A stretch of DNA of 64,000 nucleotides from Pyxidicoccus xibeiensis (GTDB lineage: Bacteria > Myxococcota > Myxococcia > Myxococcales > Myxococcaceae). Where the stretch lies: contig NZ_JAJVKV010000003.1 of NCBI RefSeq assembly GCF_024198175.1, positions 434,001 to 498,000 of the forward strand, written 5' to 3'. This document shows, piece after piece, positions 1 through 8,489 of this stretch (within the stretch, counting starts at the first letter, position 1; the number at the start of each line of letters is the position of its first letter). The notes beneath the pieces are model-generated. The model did not search any database. It saw nothing but the letters and a program-made list of their open reading frames with translations, and was not told where the DNA came from. The translations under genes were made by a program, and so were the position numbers.

Positions 1-227
<227 letters not shown>

Positions 228-253
228 ACTCGGCGGCTTGGAGGCTCGGCGCC

Positions 254-1069
254 TCAGCGCGGCGTCCAGCCCATGTCCTCGATGAAGCGCTTCGCCTCGG
301 CCAGCAGCTCCGGGGCCAGCGCGGGCGCGGACGCAATCACGTCCCCGCGCAGCACGTCGAAGGGCGCGCCGGTGACGTGGCGGATGACGCCCCCGGCCTC
401 CTCCACCAGCAGCGAGCCCGCGGCGATGTCCCACGGCTTGAGGCCGAACTCGAAGAAGCCGTCGAAGCGGCCCGCGGCCACGTAGGCCAGGTCCATGGCG
501 GCGCTGCCGGTGCGGCGCATGCCCTGGGCGCGCAGGATGAAGCGCGTGAAGAGGCCCACGGGCCCCTCCGGGCGCTCGCGCACGTCGTAGGGGAAGCCTG
601 TGCACAGCAGCGCCCTGTGGAGCGAGGCGACGGTGCTGGCGCGCAGCGGGCGGCCATTGAGGGTGGCGCCCTCCCCGCGCGCGGCGGAGAAGAGCTCGTC
701 CAGCATGGGGTCATAGACGGCGCCGGCCAGCACGCCGCCGGGGCCCTCCACCGCCACGCTGACGCAGAAGTGGGGCACGCGGTGCGAGTAGTTGGTGGTG
801 CCGTCCAGCGGGTCCACCAGCCAGCGCAGGCTGTTGGTGCCCTGCGAGGCGCCGCTCTCCTCGGCGAGGATGGCGTGGGCTGGGTGGCGCTCGCGGATGA
901 AGGCCAGCAGCGCCTCCTCCGAGGCCCGGTCCGCATCCGTCACCAGGTCGATGCCGCCCTTGTACTCAATCGTCCGCTCGCCCATGAAGCGGTCCGCGAG
1001 GATGCGGCCCGCCAGACGGGCCCCCTCCTCCGCGGTGCGGCGCAAGGTGGCGGGGGTGTCCTGGGCCAT
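254..1069 (-). CDS. inositol monophosphatase family protein
   Basis: 271 residues, the usual length for SuhB/IMPase-type phosphatases, which hydrolyse inositol-1-phosphate or related sugar phosphates with Mg2+. The metal-site motifs are present: KGGIDLVTDAD (37-47), Glu-Glu at 70-71, DPLDGTTN (86-93) and WDIAAG (213-218). The reading frame stays open further upstream, but homology begins at MAQDTP, and this ATG has GAGGAG seven bases before it. It is the last gene of a minus-strand set, 20 bases after the TlpA-like gene. Whether it acts on inositol phosphate or 3'-phosphoadenosine-type substrates cannot be told from sequence. Confidence 0.9.
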   Translation of the reverse strand: MAQDTPATLRRTAEEGARLAGRILADRFMGERTIEYKGGIDLVTDADRASEEALLAFIRERHPAHAILAEESGASQGTNSLRWLVDPLDGTTNYSHRVPHFCVSVAVEGPGGVLAGAVYDPMLDELFSAARGEGATLNGRPLRASTVASLHRALLCTGFPYDVRERPEGPVGLFTRFILRAQGMRRTGSAAMDLAYVAAGRFDGFFEFGLKPWDIAAGSLLVEEAGGVIRHVTGAPFDVLRGDVIASAPALAPELLAEAKRFIEDMGWTPR

Positions 1070-1089
1070 GACGTCTCCTCGGCTGCTGC

Positions 1090-1665
1090 TCAGGGCGCGG
1101 GCTCGGCGAGCAGCGCCTCCACGTGCGACAGGTACCGGGCGTAGAACTCCTCGGAGAAGCCCTCCTCCGAGTGGCGCACCACGCCGCGCCGGTCGATGTA
1201 ATAGGTGGTGGGCATGCCCCGGACCTTGAGGGTGCGCTCGGCCACCTGCGCATTCTCGTCCATGAGGATGGGCAGCTTCACCTTCGTCTCCGCCAGGAAG
1301 GGCGGCACGGCGCGCGCGTCCTCGTCCACGTTGAGCGCGTACACCTTCAGCCCCTTGTCGGCGTACTGGAGGGCCAGGTTCTCGTAGAAGGGCAGCGCGT
1401 CCCGGCACGGCTCGCACCAGGTGGCCCACACGTCCAGCACCACCACGCTGCCCCTGTCACTGGCGAGGTCATACGGCTCGCCGCCGGGGTAGCGCTTCAC
1501 CTTGAAGTCCAGCGGGCGCGGGGCCTCGGCGTCCGAGGCCGGCGCCGTACCGCCAGCCCCATTGCCCGGGCCGGACCCCGTCAGCGGCGGCATGGGAGGC
1601 GCCTTCGCACAGCCCGCGAGCGACAGCGTGCCGATGAGCGCGGCAAGAGAGAGAGCCGTGCGCAT
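1090..1665 (-). CDS. TlpA-like thioredoxin-fold lipoprotein
   Basis: 191 residues. A lipoprotein signal peptide ends in the lipobox LAGC (lipidated Cys19), followed by a Gly/Pro/Ala-rich linker and a thioredoxin fold with the redox motif WATWCEPC (Cys84 and Cys87). A cis-proline loop GMPTTYYID follows. Such proteins sit on the periplasmic side of a membrane and reduce disulfides, for example in cytochrome maturation or on oxidised cell-wall enzymes. The ATG lies one base after the TGA of the mpl-like gene, so the two are surely co-transcribed and probably translationally coupled. The link with murein-recycling genes is contextual; the substrate is unknown. Confidence 0.88.
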   Translation of the reverse strand: MRTALSLAALIGTLSLAGCAKAPPMPPLTGSGPGNGAGGTAPASDAEAPRPLDFKVKRYPGGEPYDLASDRGSVVVLDVWATWCEPCRDALPFYENLALQYADKGLKVYALNVDEDARAVPPFLAETKVKLPILMDENAQVAERTLKVRGMPTTYYIDRRGVVRHSEEGFSEEFYARYLSHVEALLAEPAP

Positions 1666-1666
1666 G

Positions 1667-3139
1667 TCAGCCCCCCGCCTCCGCCCGGGCCTTGAGCGCC
1701 GCGAGCACCTTGTCGATGAAGCCCCCGAAGGCGCCGTTGCTCATGACGAGCAGGATGTCCCCGGCGCGGGCCTCGCGCGCGGCCAGGTCCACCAGCGTCT
1801 GCACGTCGGTGGCGCCCTCCGCGGCGATGCCCTGGGCCTTGAGGTCCTCCACCAGCTTGCGCACGTCCAGCTCCTCGCCCACGGGCACCTTGTCGTGGCG
1901 CTCGGGCACCTTGAGGCTGGCGCGCGTCGCTCCGGTGAAGGCGTGGGCGTAGTCCTCCTGGTGGATGTTGCGGCGGCTGGTGTTGGAGCGCGGCTCGAAG
2001 ATGGCCCACAGCCGGCGCTCCGGGTACCGGTTGTGCACGGCGGCAATGGTCTCCCGCACCGCGGTGGGGTGGTGCGCGAAGTCGTCCACCACCATGATGC
2101 CGCCCGGCTCGCCGCGAATCTCCTGGCGCCGCTTCACGCCGGAGAACGTCGCCAGGCCCTTGCGAATCTCGTCGAAGGACAGGCCCAGGCCGCGCGCGGC
2201 GGCGATGACGCTCAGCGCGTTCTCCACGTTGTGCGCGCCGCCCATGGGCAGGTCCACCGTGCCCAGCGACTGGCCGCGCTCCACCACGTCGAAGCGCGCG
2301 CCGGCGGGGCTGAAGGACAGGTTGCGCGGCGTGTAGTCCGCGTCCGCGCCCTCCTTCGCCACGTACGTCACCACGCGGCCCTTGCAGCCCTCGCGCGACA
2401 GCTTCACCGCGTTGGGGTACGCGGCGCAGACGATGAGCTGCCCGTCCTGCGGAATCAGCCGGACGAACTTCTCGAAGGTGGCCTCGTAGTGGGGCAAGTC
2501 TCGGAAGATGTCCGCGTGGTCGAACTCCACGCTGGTGAGGATGGCGGTGCGCGGCCGGTAGTGGAGGAACTTGGAGCCCTTGTCCCAGTAGGCCGTGTCG
2601 TACTCGTCGCCCTCGACGACGAAGTGCGGGCCCTTCCCCACGCGGTAGTTGCCCGAGTAGTTCTGGGTGACGCCGCCCACGAGGAAGGACGGGTCCTTCC
2701 CGGCCTCCACCAGCACGTGCGCCATCATGGAGGACGTCGTCGTCTTCCCGTGCGTGCCGGCCACCACCACCGAGTGCGCGCGGTCCAGGAAGAGCGAGCC
2801 CAGGGCGGCCGGGAAGCTCATCTGCTTGAGGCCGCGCTCGCGCACGGCGGTGGCCTCCGGGTTCACCCGGCGGATGACGTTGCCGATGATGACGAGGTCC
2901 GGCTTCGCCGCGTCCAGGTTCTCCGGACGGTAGGGCGAGGCGGCGGGGATGCCCCACGCCTTGAGCATGTCGCTCATGGGCGGGTAGACATTCTCGTCGC
3001 TGCCGGTGACTTCGTAGCCCGCGGCCTTGAGCATGCCGGCGAAGGAGCCCATGCCGGTGCCGGCCACGCCCACCAGGTGGATGCGGCGCACGCTGCCGGG
3101 TTCGAGGGTGTCGAGGACGTTTCCGTTGTCGTCAGCCAT
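1667..3139 (-). CDS. mpl: UDP-N-acetylmuramate:tripeptide ligase (Mpl family)
   Basis: 490 residues of the Mur ligase family. Mpl joins recycled L-Ala-gamma-D-Glu-meso-DAP to UDP-MurNAc with ATP in the cytoplasm. The N-terminal nucleotide-fold region has HLVGVAGTGMGSFAG and GSDENVYPPMS (47-57), the latter typical of Mpl rather than MurC. The ATP loop is GTHGKTTTSS (128-137), and a later VVDDFAHHPTAV is the family signature. The start is the ATG that overlaps the preceding stop by 8 bases. It follows a beta-lactamase-fold gene and an LD-carboxypeptidase, which fits murein tripeptide recycling. MurC is less likely on motif grounds. Confidence 0.9.
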   Translation of the reverse strand: MADDNGNVLDTLEPGSVRRIHLVGVAGTGMGSFAGMLKAAGYEVTGSDENVYPPMSDMLKAWGIPAASPYRPENLDAAKPDLVIIGNVIRRVNPEATAVRERGLKQMSFPAALGSLFLDRAHSVVVAGTHGKTTTSSMMAHVLVEAGKDPSFLVGGVTQNYSGNYRVGKGPHFVVEGDEYDTAYWDKGSKFLHYRPRTAILTSVEFDHADIFRDLPHYEATFEKFVRLIPQDGQLIVCAAYPNAVKLSREGCKGRVVTYVAKEGADADYTPRNLSFSPAGARFDVVERGQSLGTVDLPMGGAHNVENALSVIAAARGLGLSFDEIRKGLATFSGVKRRQEIRGEPGGIMVVDDFAHHPTAVRETIAAVHNRYPERRLWAIFEPRSNTSRRNIHQEDYAHAFTGATRASLKVPERHDKVPVGEELDVRKLVEDLKAQGIAAEGATDVQTLVDLAAREARAGDILLVMSNGAFGGFIDKVLAALKARAEAGG

Positions 3140-4313
3140 GCTTTCCCTGCTGGAGGTCGGTGAGCGCGAGTGCCTCCACGACGAGGTCGTGGAAGACGGG
3201 TCGGAAGTCGCGGATGCGCAGCTCCTGGCGGCCCTGGGCCACGCGGTTGGTGACGAGCGCCACCACCAGCGCGCGGCGCAGGTCCACCCAGAGGCTGGTG
3301 CCGGTGAAGCCCAGGTGCCCCACCGCGCCCGGAGGCGTGTTGCCGATGTAGTGGCCCGCGCTGGAGTGGAGCCGCGACGGCGAGTCGAAGCCCATGGAGC
3401 GCGTGCTGCCCTCCACGAGCGCATCCGTGGCCAGCAGCCGGTGCCACAGCGGGCCGGGGGCAAGCGCCGCCCCGCCCGCGCACCCGTCCAGCACGGCCTG
3501 GCCGAAGCGGGCCACGTCCACGGCGGTGCCGAAGAGGCCCGCATGGCCGGCCACGCCATCCATCACCCAGGCGTTGTCGTCATCCACCTCGCCGGGGCGC
3601 GTGGGCGCGGAGGGCACGTCCTTCCACAGCCCCTCCTGGCCGGGCGCGGGCTCGCGCGGGCGGGTGGCACCGGTGGGCGCGGGCGTGGCATCCGCGGGGA
3701 AGTCGGTGAGGCGGTGGAAGCGCGCGCCCAGGCCCAGGGGCTCGGCGACGTAGCGAGAGAAGAGCGTGTCCAGCGGGGCGCCCGCGACGCGGGAGAGGAT
3801 TTCGCCCAGGAGGATGAAGCCCACGTCGCTGTAGGCCGTGCGGGCGCGCGGCGCGGCGGCGAGCGGCGTGGCGGCGGCGGCCTGGACGACCTCCTCGCGG
3901 GCGCGGGCGCGCACGGCGGAGGGGCAGGTGGCGGCGAGCAGCTCCGGGTGCGCGGTGAGCGCCTGGGCGAAGAAGGGCACGAAGGGCGGCAGGCCCGAGC
4001 GGTGGTAGAGCAAGTCCGCCACGGTGGCGCCCGCGTCGCCCACGGGCGAGCCGGGGAAGAAGCGGGACACGAGCGTGTCCGGGCCCACCTTGCCCTCCGT
4101 CCACAGGCGGAGGAACAGGGCGGTGGTGCTCATCACCTTGGTGACGGAGGCGAGGTCGAAGCGGGTATCGCCGGTGACGTTGCCCGTCACCCCGCCGAAG
4201 ACCTGGATGCCCCGGTGGAGGACGATGGCCTGGGCCGCCGGGAAGACGCCAATCTTGCAGGCGTCGTCGAGGACCGTCTGGAGGATGGCGATGGGGTGGG
4301 GACTGCCGCTCAT
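3132..4313 (-). CDS. serine hydrolase, beta-lactamase/penicillin-binding fold
   Basis: 393 residues of the class C beta-lactamase/DD-peptidase fold (Pfam Beta-lactamase). The catalytic SxxK motif is SVTK (56-59), the second motif is YSD (161-163), and a late HLGFTGT fits the third motif position. There is no recognisable signal peptide, so the protein may be cytoplasmic, unlike classical AmpC. The ATG overlaps the LD-carboxypeptidase stop as ATGA, and its own stop overlaps the mpl start by 8 bases. The family includes esterases and D-amino-acid peptidases as well as beta-lactamases. A role on murein peptides is suggested only by the neighbours. Confidence 0.85.
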   Translation of the reverse strand: MSGSPHPIAILQTVLDDACKIGVFPAAQAIVLHRGIQVFGGVTGNVTGDTRFDLASVTKVMSTTALFLRLWTEGKVGPDTLVSRFFPGSPVGDAGATVADLLYHRSGLPPFVPFFAQALTAHPELLAATCPSAVRARAREEVVQAAAATPLAAAPRARTAYSDVGFILLGEILSRVAGAPLDTLFSRYVAEPLGLGARFHRLTDFPADATPAPTGATRPREPAPGQEGLWKDVPSAPTRPGEVDDDNAWVMDGVAGHAGLFGTAVDVARFGQAVLDGCAGGAALAPGPLWHRLLATDALVEGSTRSMGFDSPSRLHSSAGHYIGNTPPGAVGHLGFTGTSLWVDLRRALVVALVTNRVAQGRQELRIRDFRPVFHDLVVEALALTDLQQGKHG

Positions 4314-5221
4314 GCGCGCACGGCTCCTTCGAGGAAGGTGAGGCGCGCCGCGTCCGCCTCCAACCGCACCTGGGTGCCCAGGGCCACCGGGTAGTTGAGG
4401 GCACCGTGGCCGATGGGGAAGCCGGCCGCGCAGGGCAGCCCCACGTCCCTCGCGAGCTCCCGGAGCACGTCCGCGCTGGTGTAGTCCGCGTTGCGCTCCT
4501 CGCACGAGGTGAAGTCACCCAGGACGATGCCGCGCACGCGAGAGAAGACGCCCGCCAGGCGCAGGTGCGTCCACATGCGGTCCAGGCGGTAGGGGCGCTC
4601 GGTGACGTCCTCCAGCAGGAGCACCGCGCCGTCGAGCGGCGGCATGTACGGGGTCCCGATGAGCCGGGTGAGGACGGAGAGGTTGCCGCCGACGAGGGTG
4701 CCCTCCGCCATGCCCGGCACGTAGGTGTCCGAGCCCGTCAGCGGCGGCGGGGCCTCGGGGGACTCGAGGAGGCGGAAGAGGTACTCGTGTACCTCCGGGG
4801 GCTGCTTGCCGAGCTGAGTGAGGACGGGCGCGTGGATGGTGACGCGGCCGAGGGCCTGCAGGGCGCCGTGGACGGAGGTGAGGTCGGAGAAGCCGCAGAA
4901 GGCGCTCGGCGCGGCGTCCGCGAGCGGGAGGTCCGGCAGCAGCCGGGCGGCGCCATAGCCGCCGCGGGCGCAGAAGATGGCGCGGGCCTCGCGGTCCAGC
5001 AGGGCGCGGGCGAGCTCCTCACCCCGGCGCGTATCGTCTCCCGCGAGGTAGCGGTGGGAGGCGAAGATGTCGGGCCGGTGGACGGGGTTGTAGCGCTCGC
5101 GGAGGACGGCCAGGCCCACGTCGAAGCCTGGGGGGTCGAAGGAGCTCGCGGGGGCGACGACCTGGACGGTGTCGCGGGGACGCAGCGGAAGGGGCTTGAG
5201 CCAGCGCACGTGGCGCTTCAT
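4310..5221 (-). CDS. LD-carboxypeptidase (S66 / MccF family)
   Basis: 303 residues. S66 enzymes remove D-Ala from murein tetrapeptides in the cytoplasm; relatives such as MccF cleave microcin C. The sequence shows ARGGYG (85-90), the nucleophile elbow GFSDLT with Ser112, and a mid-protein LLLEDVTERPYRLDR whose Glu fits the Ser-Glu-His triad. A late GHGALNYPVALG carries the candidate His. The start at MKRHVRW is chosen because the family begins there; the frame stays open about 28 codons upstream. It heads an overlapping gene set that continues with the serine hydrolase and mpl, supporting a tetrapeptide-to-tripeptide recycling step. Confidence 0.88.
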   Translation of the reverse strand: MKRHVRWLKPLPLRPRDTVQVVAPASSFDPPGFDVGLAVLRERYNPVHRPDIFASHRYLAGDDTRRGEELARALLDREARAIFCARGGYGAARLLPDLPLADAAPSAFCGFSDLTSVHGALQALGRVTIHAPVLTQLGKQPPEVHEYLFRLLESPEAPPPLTGSDTYVPGMAEGTLVGGNLSVLTRLIGTPYMPPLDGAVLLLEDVTERPYRLDRMWTHLRLAGVFSRVRGIVLGDFTSCEERNADYTSADVLRELARDVGLPCAAGFPIGHGALNYPVALGTQVRLEADAARLTFLEGAVRA

Positions 5222-5329
5222 AGCACCGGGGGCACGGGGGGCACGCCGTTTCCAGACGCGGCGCCGGGAAGCGTTGAGTACCCCCGTCCGTCGGCACGAG
5301 GACACTGCGGACGCTCGGCGCCCCCTCCC

Positions 5330-6505
5330 CTACCCGGCCGAGCGCTCCATCACCGCGGCGAAGAAGGCGTCCGTGCCGTGGCGGTGGGGGGCGACGAGGA
5401 GGAAGCCCTCGTGCACGCAGGCTTCCGGGAGCCAGCCCTGGCCGGGGCGCACGGGGCTGAAGTCGGGCCGCGCGGCGAGGAAGGCGGTGACGAGGTCCTG
5501 GTTCTCCGCGCGGTTCACCGTGCAGGTGGCGTAGACGAGCCGACCGCCGGGGCGCACGAGGTCGGCGGCGTGCTGGAGGATGTCGGCCTGGAGCGGCGGG
5601 AAGTGGGTGAGCACGTCCGGCTCGATGCGGAAGCGCAGGTCGGGGCCGCGCCGCAGCGAGCCCAGCTCCGAGCACGGGGCGTCCACGAGGACGCGGTCGG
5701 CGCCGAGCCCCGGGGTGGGAGGCGTCCGGAGCACCTGCACGCGGGAGAGGCCGGCGCGGGCGCTGCGCTGGAGGAGCCGGTCCAGCCGCTCGGGGTCGGG
5801 GTCGTAGGCCAGCAGCCGGCCGGAGTCCTTCATCTGGGCGCCCAGCAGGAGCGTCTTGCCCCCGGCCCCGGCGCACAGGTCGAGCACCGTCTCACCCGGC
5901 TGGGCATCCAGGACGAGCCCGAGGAGCTGGCTGCCCTCGTCCTGGACCTCGAAGAGCCCCTCGCGAAGGGAGTCCAGGCCGTAGAGGTTGGGGCGGGGGC
6001 CCTCGACATGGAGCGCGAGCGGGCTCCAGGGGCCGGGGCGGGTCTGGACGCCCTCGGAGCGCAGGCGCTCGGCCAGGGCGTCTCGGGTGGTGCGCAGGGG
6101 GGTGGCACGGAGGGTGATGGGGCCGGGGACGTTGAGGTGGGCGCAGAAGTCCTCGGCCTCGGGGCCGAACTCGCGGGCAAAGTGGTCGGCGAGCCAGTCC
6201 GGCAGGGAGGCCCGCAGGGCGAGCGTGGGGGCGGGAGCGGGGTTGAGCGCGGGCCCCCCGCCCTCCCCCAGCCCGGCCAGGGCAGCAGCTTCGGGCGCGG
6301 GGACGCCGGCCAGGCCGTGCAGGAGGGCGTAGAGGAGGAAGGGAGGCGTGGCGTCGTCGCGGCCGAGGAGAAAGCCCAGGCGGCGGCGCCAGAGACCCAC
6401 GTTGTAGACGGCCTCCTTGAGGGCCTGGCGCTGCTCCCGGGAGAGGTGGCGGTGGTCACGGAGGGTGCGGTCCAGCACGCGCTCGGCGGGAGAGCCGGCG
6501 AGCAC
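5330..6505 (-). CDS. RsmB/NOL1-NOP2-Sun family RNA cytosine methyltransferase
   Basis: 391 residues. Family members methylate C5 of cytosine in RNA using SAM; bacterial RsmB modifies 16S rRNA. The N-terminal part is NusB-like (ERVLDRTLRDHRHLSREQRQ). The catalytic domain has the SAM-binding region DLCAGAGGKTLLLG and both conserved cysteines: DAPCSELGSLRRGPD and YATCTVNRAENQD. The start is a GTG, preceded by GGAGG. The frame is open for about 33 codons more upstream, with protein-like sequence, but reaches a TAG without any ATG, GTG or TTG. The next gene is tRNA-Asn on the other strand, so transcription probably begins between them. Confidence 0.85.
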   Translation of the reverse strand: MLAGSPAERVLDRTLRDHRHLSREQRQALKEAVYNVGLWRRRLGFLLGRDDATPPFLLYALLHGLAGVPAPEAAALAGLGEGGGPALNPAPAPTLALRASLPDWLADHFAREFGPEAEDFCAHLNVPGPITLRATPLRTTRDALAERLRSEGVQTRPGPWSPLALHVEGPRPNLYGLDSLREGLFEVQDEGSQLLGLVLDAQPGETVLDLCAGAGGKTLLLGAQMKDSGRLLAYDPDPERLDRLLQRSARAGLSRVQVLRTPPTPGLGADRVLVDAPCSELGSLRRGPDLRFRIEPDVLTHFPPLQADILQHAADLVRPGGRLVYATCTVNRAENQDLVTAFLAARPDFSPVRPGQGWLPEACVHEGFLLVAPHRHGTDAFFAAVMERSAG

Positions 6506-6668
6506 CTGGGCGATGGCCTCCGAGGCGACGGAGACCAGGCCGGCGAGGGCGGCCCAGGGCTGGGCGTGAAGCCGGGAGAGCGGATCAAACGGGACTGTTG
6601 ACAGGGCGGGCTCCGTTCTCTACAAAGCGCGTCATCACGGCAGCGCAGCTGCGCCGTGACGGACATAT

Positions 6669-6741
6669 TCCCCGATAGCTCAGCCGGTAGAGCGGGTGAC
6701 TGTTAATCACTAGGTCCGAGGTTCGAGTCCTCGTCGGGGAG
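6669..6741 (+). tRNA. tRNA-Asn (anticodon GTT)
   Basis: A complete cloverleaf is visible. The seven-base acceptor stem pairs TCCCCGA with TCGGGGA. The anticodon loop is CTGTTAA with GTT at 6702-6704, the T-loop region reads GTTCGAGTCC, and the discriminator base is G, as expected for Asn. CCA is not encoded (GCAAG follows). The gene lies between an rRNA methyltransferase gene on the other strand and a broken tyrosine integrase, so it probably served as the attachment site of a genomic island. No repeat of its 3' end was noticed by eye farther along. Confidence 0.95.
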
Positions 6742-6752
6742 CAAGAAATGCA

Positions 6753-6782
6753 GGGCCTTGGGCGAAAGTCCAAGGCCCTTTT
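6753..6782 (+). terminator. intrinsic terminator after tRNA-Asn
   Basis: GGGCCTTGG at 6753-6761 pairs perfectly with CCAAGGCCC at 6770-6778 around an eight-base loop and is followed by TTTT. It stands 11 bases after the tRNA and should end tRNA transcription. The stem is symmetrical, but the T-tract is only on the plus side. Confidence 0.85.
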
Positions 6783-6854
6783 CATTTGCCCTACCCTGCT
6801 CGTGAGCAAAACACGGGCTCCCTGGCCGTTCTCCACAGTGGAGCGCGCGGGCGC

Positions 6855-7711
6855 ATGGGCGAGTGCACGTGCAAGAGCCAGCTCCGGGCGGCCATGGAGC
6901 AGCTCGAGCGCTTCGAGATCGACCCGGAGCACTACAACCCGGCGGGCTCGGTACACGAGGCGCCCATCTACCTCGATGCGCCGCTCGCGGCTGAATTCCT
7001 CGCCTGCTCGCGCGACGTGGACAAGAACAGCTCCACCTGGGTGAAGAAGCAGCAGGGCTACCTCGCGTGGTGGGCCGACCAGCTCAAGGGCCGCGACCCG
7101 CGGAAGGTCACGCTCCTGGACGACATCCTCCCGGCGCTGGAGAAGGCGACGGCCCGGGGGCATCGGATCGCGGTCCTCAAGCGCCTCTACTCCTGGCTGC
7201 GCAAGGTGAAGCACGTCCTCTCCGTGGCCGAGGACCCGACGTTCGGACAGCTCACCGTGCTCCAGGCCAGGCCGGAGCAGTGGAACCGCACGAAGGTCAT
7301 CCCCCAGGAGCACTACCTGCTCGCACGCGAGCACCTTGCGCCTCACTGGCGTGACGGGATGGACGTGCAGGCCGGCACCGGCTGGCACGTCTCGGAGCTG
7401 GTGCGCTTCGCCAAGATGGGCAGCGTGGAGCCGTACCGGGGCGAGGCCGAGGGAATCGCGGGCGTGCTGGTATGCCCGCAGAAAAGAGCGGCGAGCCCTT
7501 GCTCACCGCCGTTTCCGCCGAGGTGCTGGAGGCCGGGAAGCGGCTGCTAGAGCGGGGCTCATTCAGCTTCGAGAAGTACACCCTGGCCATCAAGGGGGCC
7601 TGCACGGCGGCGGGTATCCCGGCCTTCACCCCGGGACGGTTCCGGCACTCCGTCGCCACCTGGGCCATCGAGAAGGGAGAGGACCCGGCCTCAGTGGCGG
7701 CCTTCCTCAGT
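6855..7711 (+). pseudogene. tyrosine recombinase/integrase, frameshifted and truncated
   Basis: A phage-type integrase remnant. The first frame runs from ATG 6855 (MGECTCKSQLRAAM) through an SAM-like DNA-binding region (WVKKQQGYLAWW, LKRLYSWLRKVKH) to GTGWHVSELVRFAKMG, where the box I arginine position reads His. At 7482-7485 a run of four A seems to have lost one base: homology jumps to the frame reading KSGEPLLTAVSAEVLEAG and FTPGRFRHSVATWAI. Similarity stops abruptly after VAAFL at 7708, where box III and the catalytic Tyr should follow. Its place just after tRNA-Asn fits an island integrase. The enzyme cannot be active. Confidence 0.8.
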
Positions 7712-7899
7712 TCTCCCATCTCTTCCGCTCGTCCTCCTTCTTGTCCGGCGGCAACTTGGGATAGTCGCAGCACCAGTGAAAGATGCCGTAGCGGCCACTC
7801 CTCAGCGGCCCGCTGCAGTGGCTCCTCCTGCGGCAGGACGTCGTCCTTCAATAGGCGTAGGTAGCGCTCCTCGAGTTCTTCGAGTTCCTGGTCCGTCAT
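7707..7899 (-). pseudogene. small hypothetical gene with a probable frameshift
   Basis: From ATG 7899 the frame reads MTDQELEELEERYLRLLKD and on to AAEEWPL with strong G/C at third positions. Near 7786-7793 the third-position bias moves to another frame, which reads YGIFHWCCDYPKLPP and ends at TGA 7707-7709. A single-base loss there would explain the switch. I do not recognise the family. The 3' end falls exactly where integrase similarity on the other strand ends, so this is a recombination junction. It may be phage-derived debris. A sequencing error could also create the frameshift. Confidence 0.5.
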
Positions 7900-8146
7900 T
7901 GGCGCCCTGGCTACCCCGTGCTGCCGGGCCGAGTCCATTCGACGCGTACACCTCCGAGGGCAGTTGCTCCGCGGCGCTCACCGCAGCGGCTGCGAGCTCG
8001 CACTCCGTAAGTGCCAGCACATCGCGGACTCCCAGTGCAGCCATCGCAGCCGACTCCGCCGCGCGGCACTCCGCCTTCGCCCGGGTCAGGTGCATCCGGG
8101 ATTCGGTACTCCCGTCCAGCCCGGCGTACGCCCGCTGCAACTCCAC
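7802..8146 (-). CDS. hypothetical protein, uncertain
   Basis: A 114-codon frame from a GTG preceded directly by an in-frame TAG. The first two thirds (about 70 residues) have coding-like third positions and an Ala/Glu-rich helical composition (LTRAKAECRAAESAAM, ALTECELAAAAVSAAEQ). The last 30 codons overlap the start of the small gene at 7899 and lose the bias, so the true 3' end may be lost or frameshifted. No family is recognised. It lies in the decayed zone between the integrase remnant and the type VI module. Confidence 0.35.
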   Translation of the reverse strand: MELQRAYAGLDGSTESRMHLTRAKAECRAAESAAMAALGVRDVLALTECELAAAAVSAAEQLPSEVYASNGLGPAARGSQGANDGPGTRRTRGALPTPIEGRRPAAGGATAAGR

Positions 8147-8489
8147 CTATGCCCGCCCCAGGCGCTAAGCGAGCGCCCTCCGCTTCTTCATGTCCATGGC
8201 TCGAGGTGGAGAGCAGGGAGTGTGCCGAGCGTCTACATGCAGCCGGCCACCTTCGCCTCGCTTCGGACATTCAGCTCGGTTGCACTTTGGGTGTGGCTCT
8301 TCATTCCGAGCACGCCTCATGCATTGCGAGTCAGCCCGGGCCGGTAGGGTTTTCCGGTAGAGACAAGTGAGGCGGTTTGAATCGCTGCGCGCCATGGGGT
8401 AGCCGAGCCTCCGCGAGGGCCGGTGGCCTTCCCCATTCAGATTCTCCATTCAGCGCTCTGTCGTTACGTTTCGAAGAGGGGGAGTCTTC
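8147..8489. other. intergenic region upstream of the type VI module
   Basis: About 340 bases with no convincing gene on either strand; frames here lack third-position G/C bias. The right end has the ribosome-binding sequence GAGGGGGAG just before ATG 8490. A promoter for the following six-gene set should lie here but no clear -35/-10 pair stands out. Confidence 0.5.

Noticed and set aside
1502..3163. Long open frame on the plus strand opposite mpl and the TlpA-like gene
   Set aside because: Opposite-strand frames stay open by chance in such G+C-rich DNA; it lacks family motifs and its composition (His/Ala/Gly/Arg) is that of a shadow frame.
3132..4313. Serine hydrolase considered as a clinical-type AmpC beta-lactamase
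   Set aside because: No clear signal peptide and operon context with Mpl and LD-carboxypeptidase; the fold is shared by many peptidases and esterases.
8165..8449. Minus-strand 94-codon frame between the island debris and the DUF6484 gene
   Set aside because: Third-position bias and ribosome site are absent and the composition is atypical.
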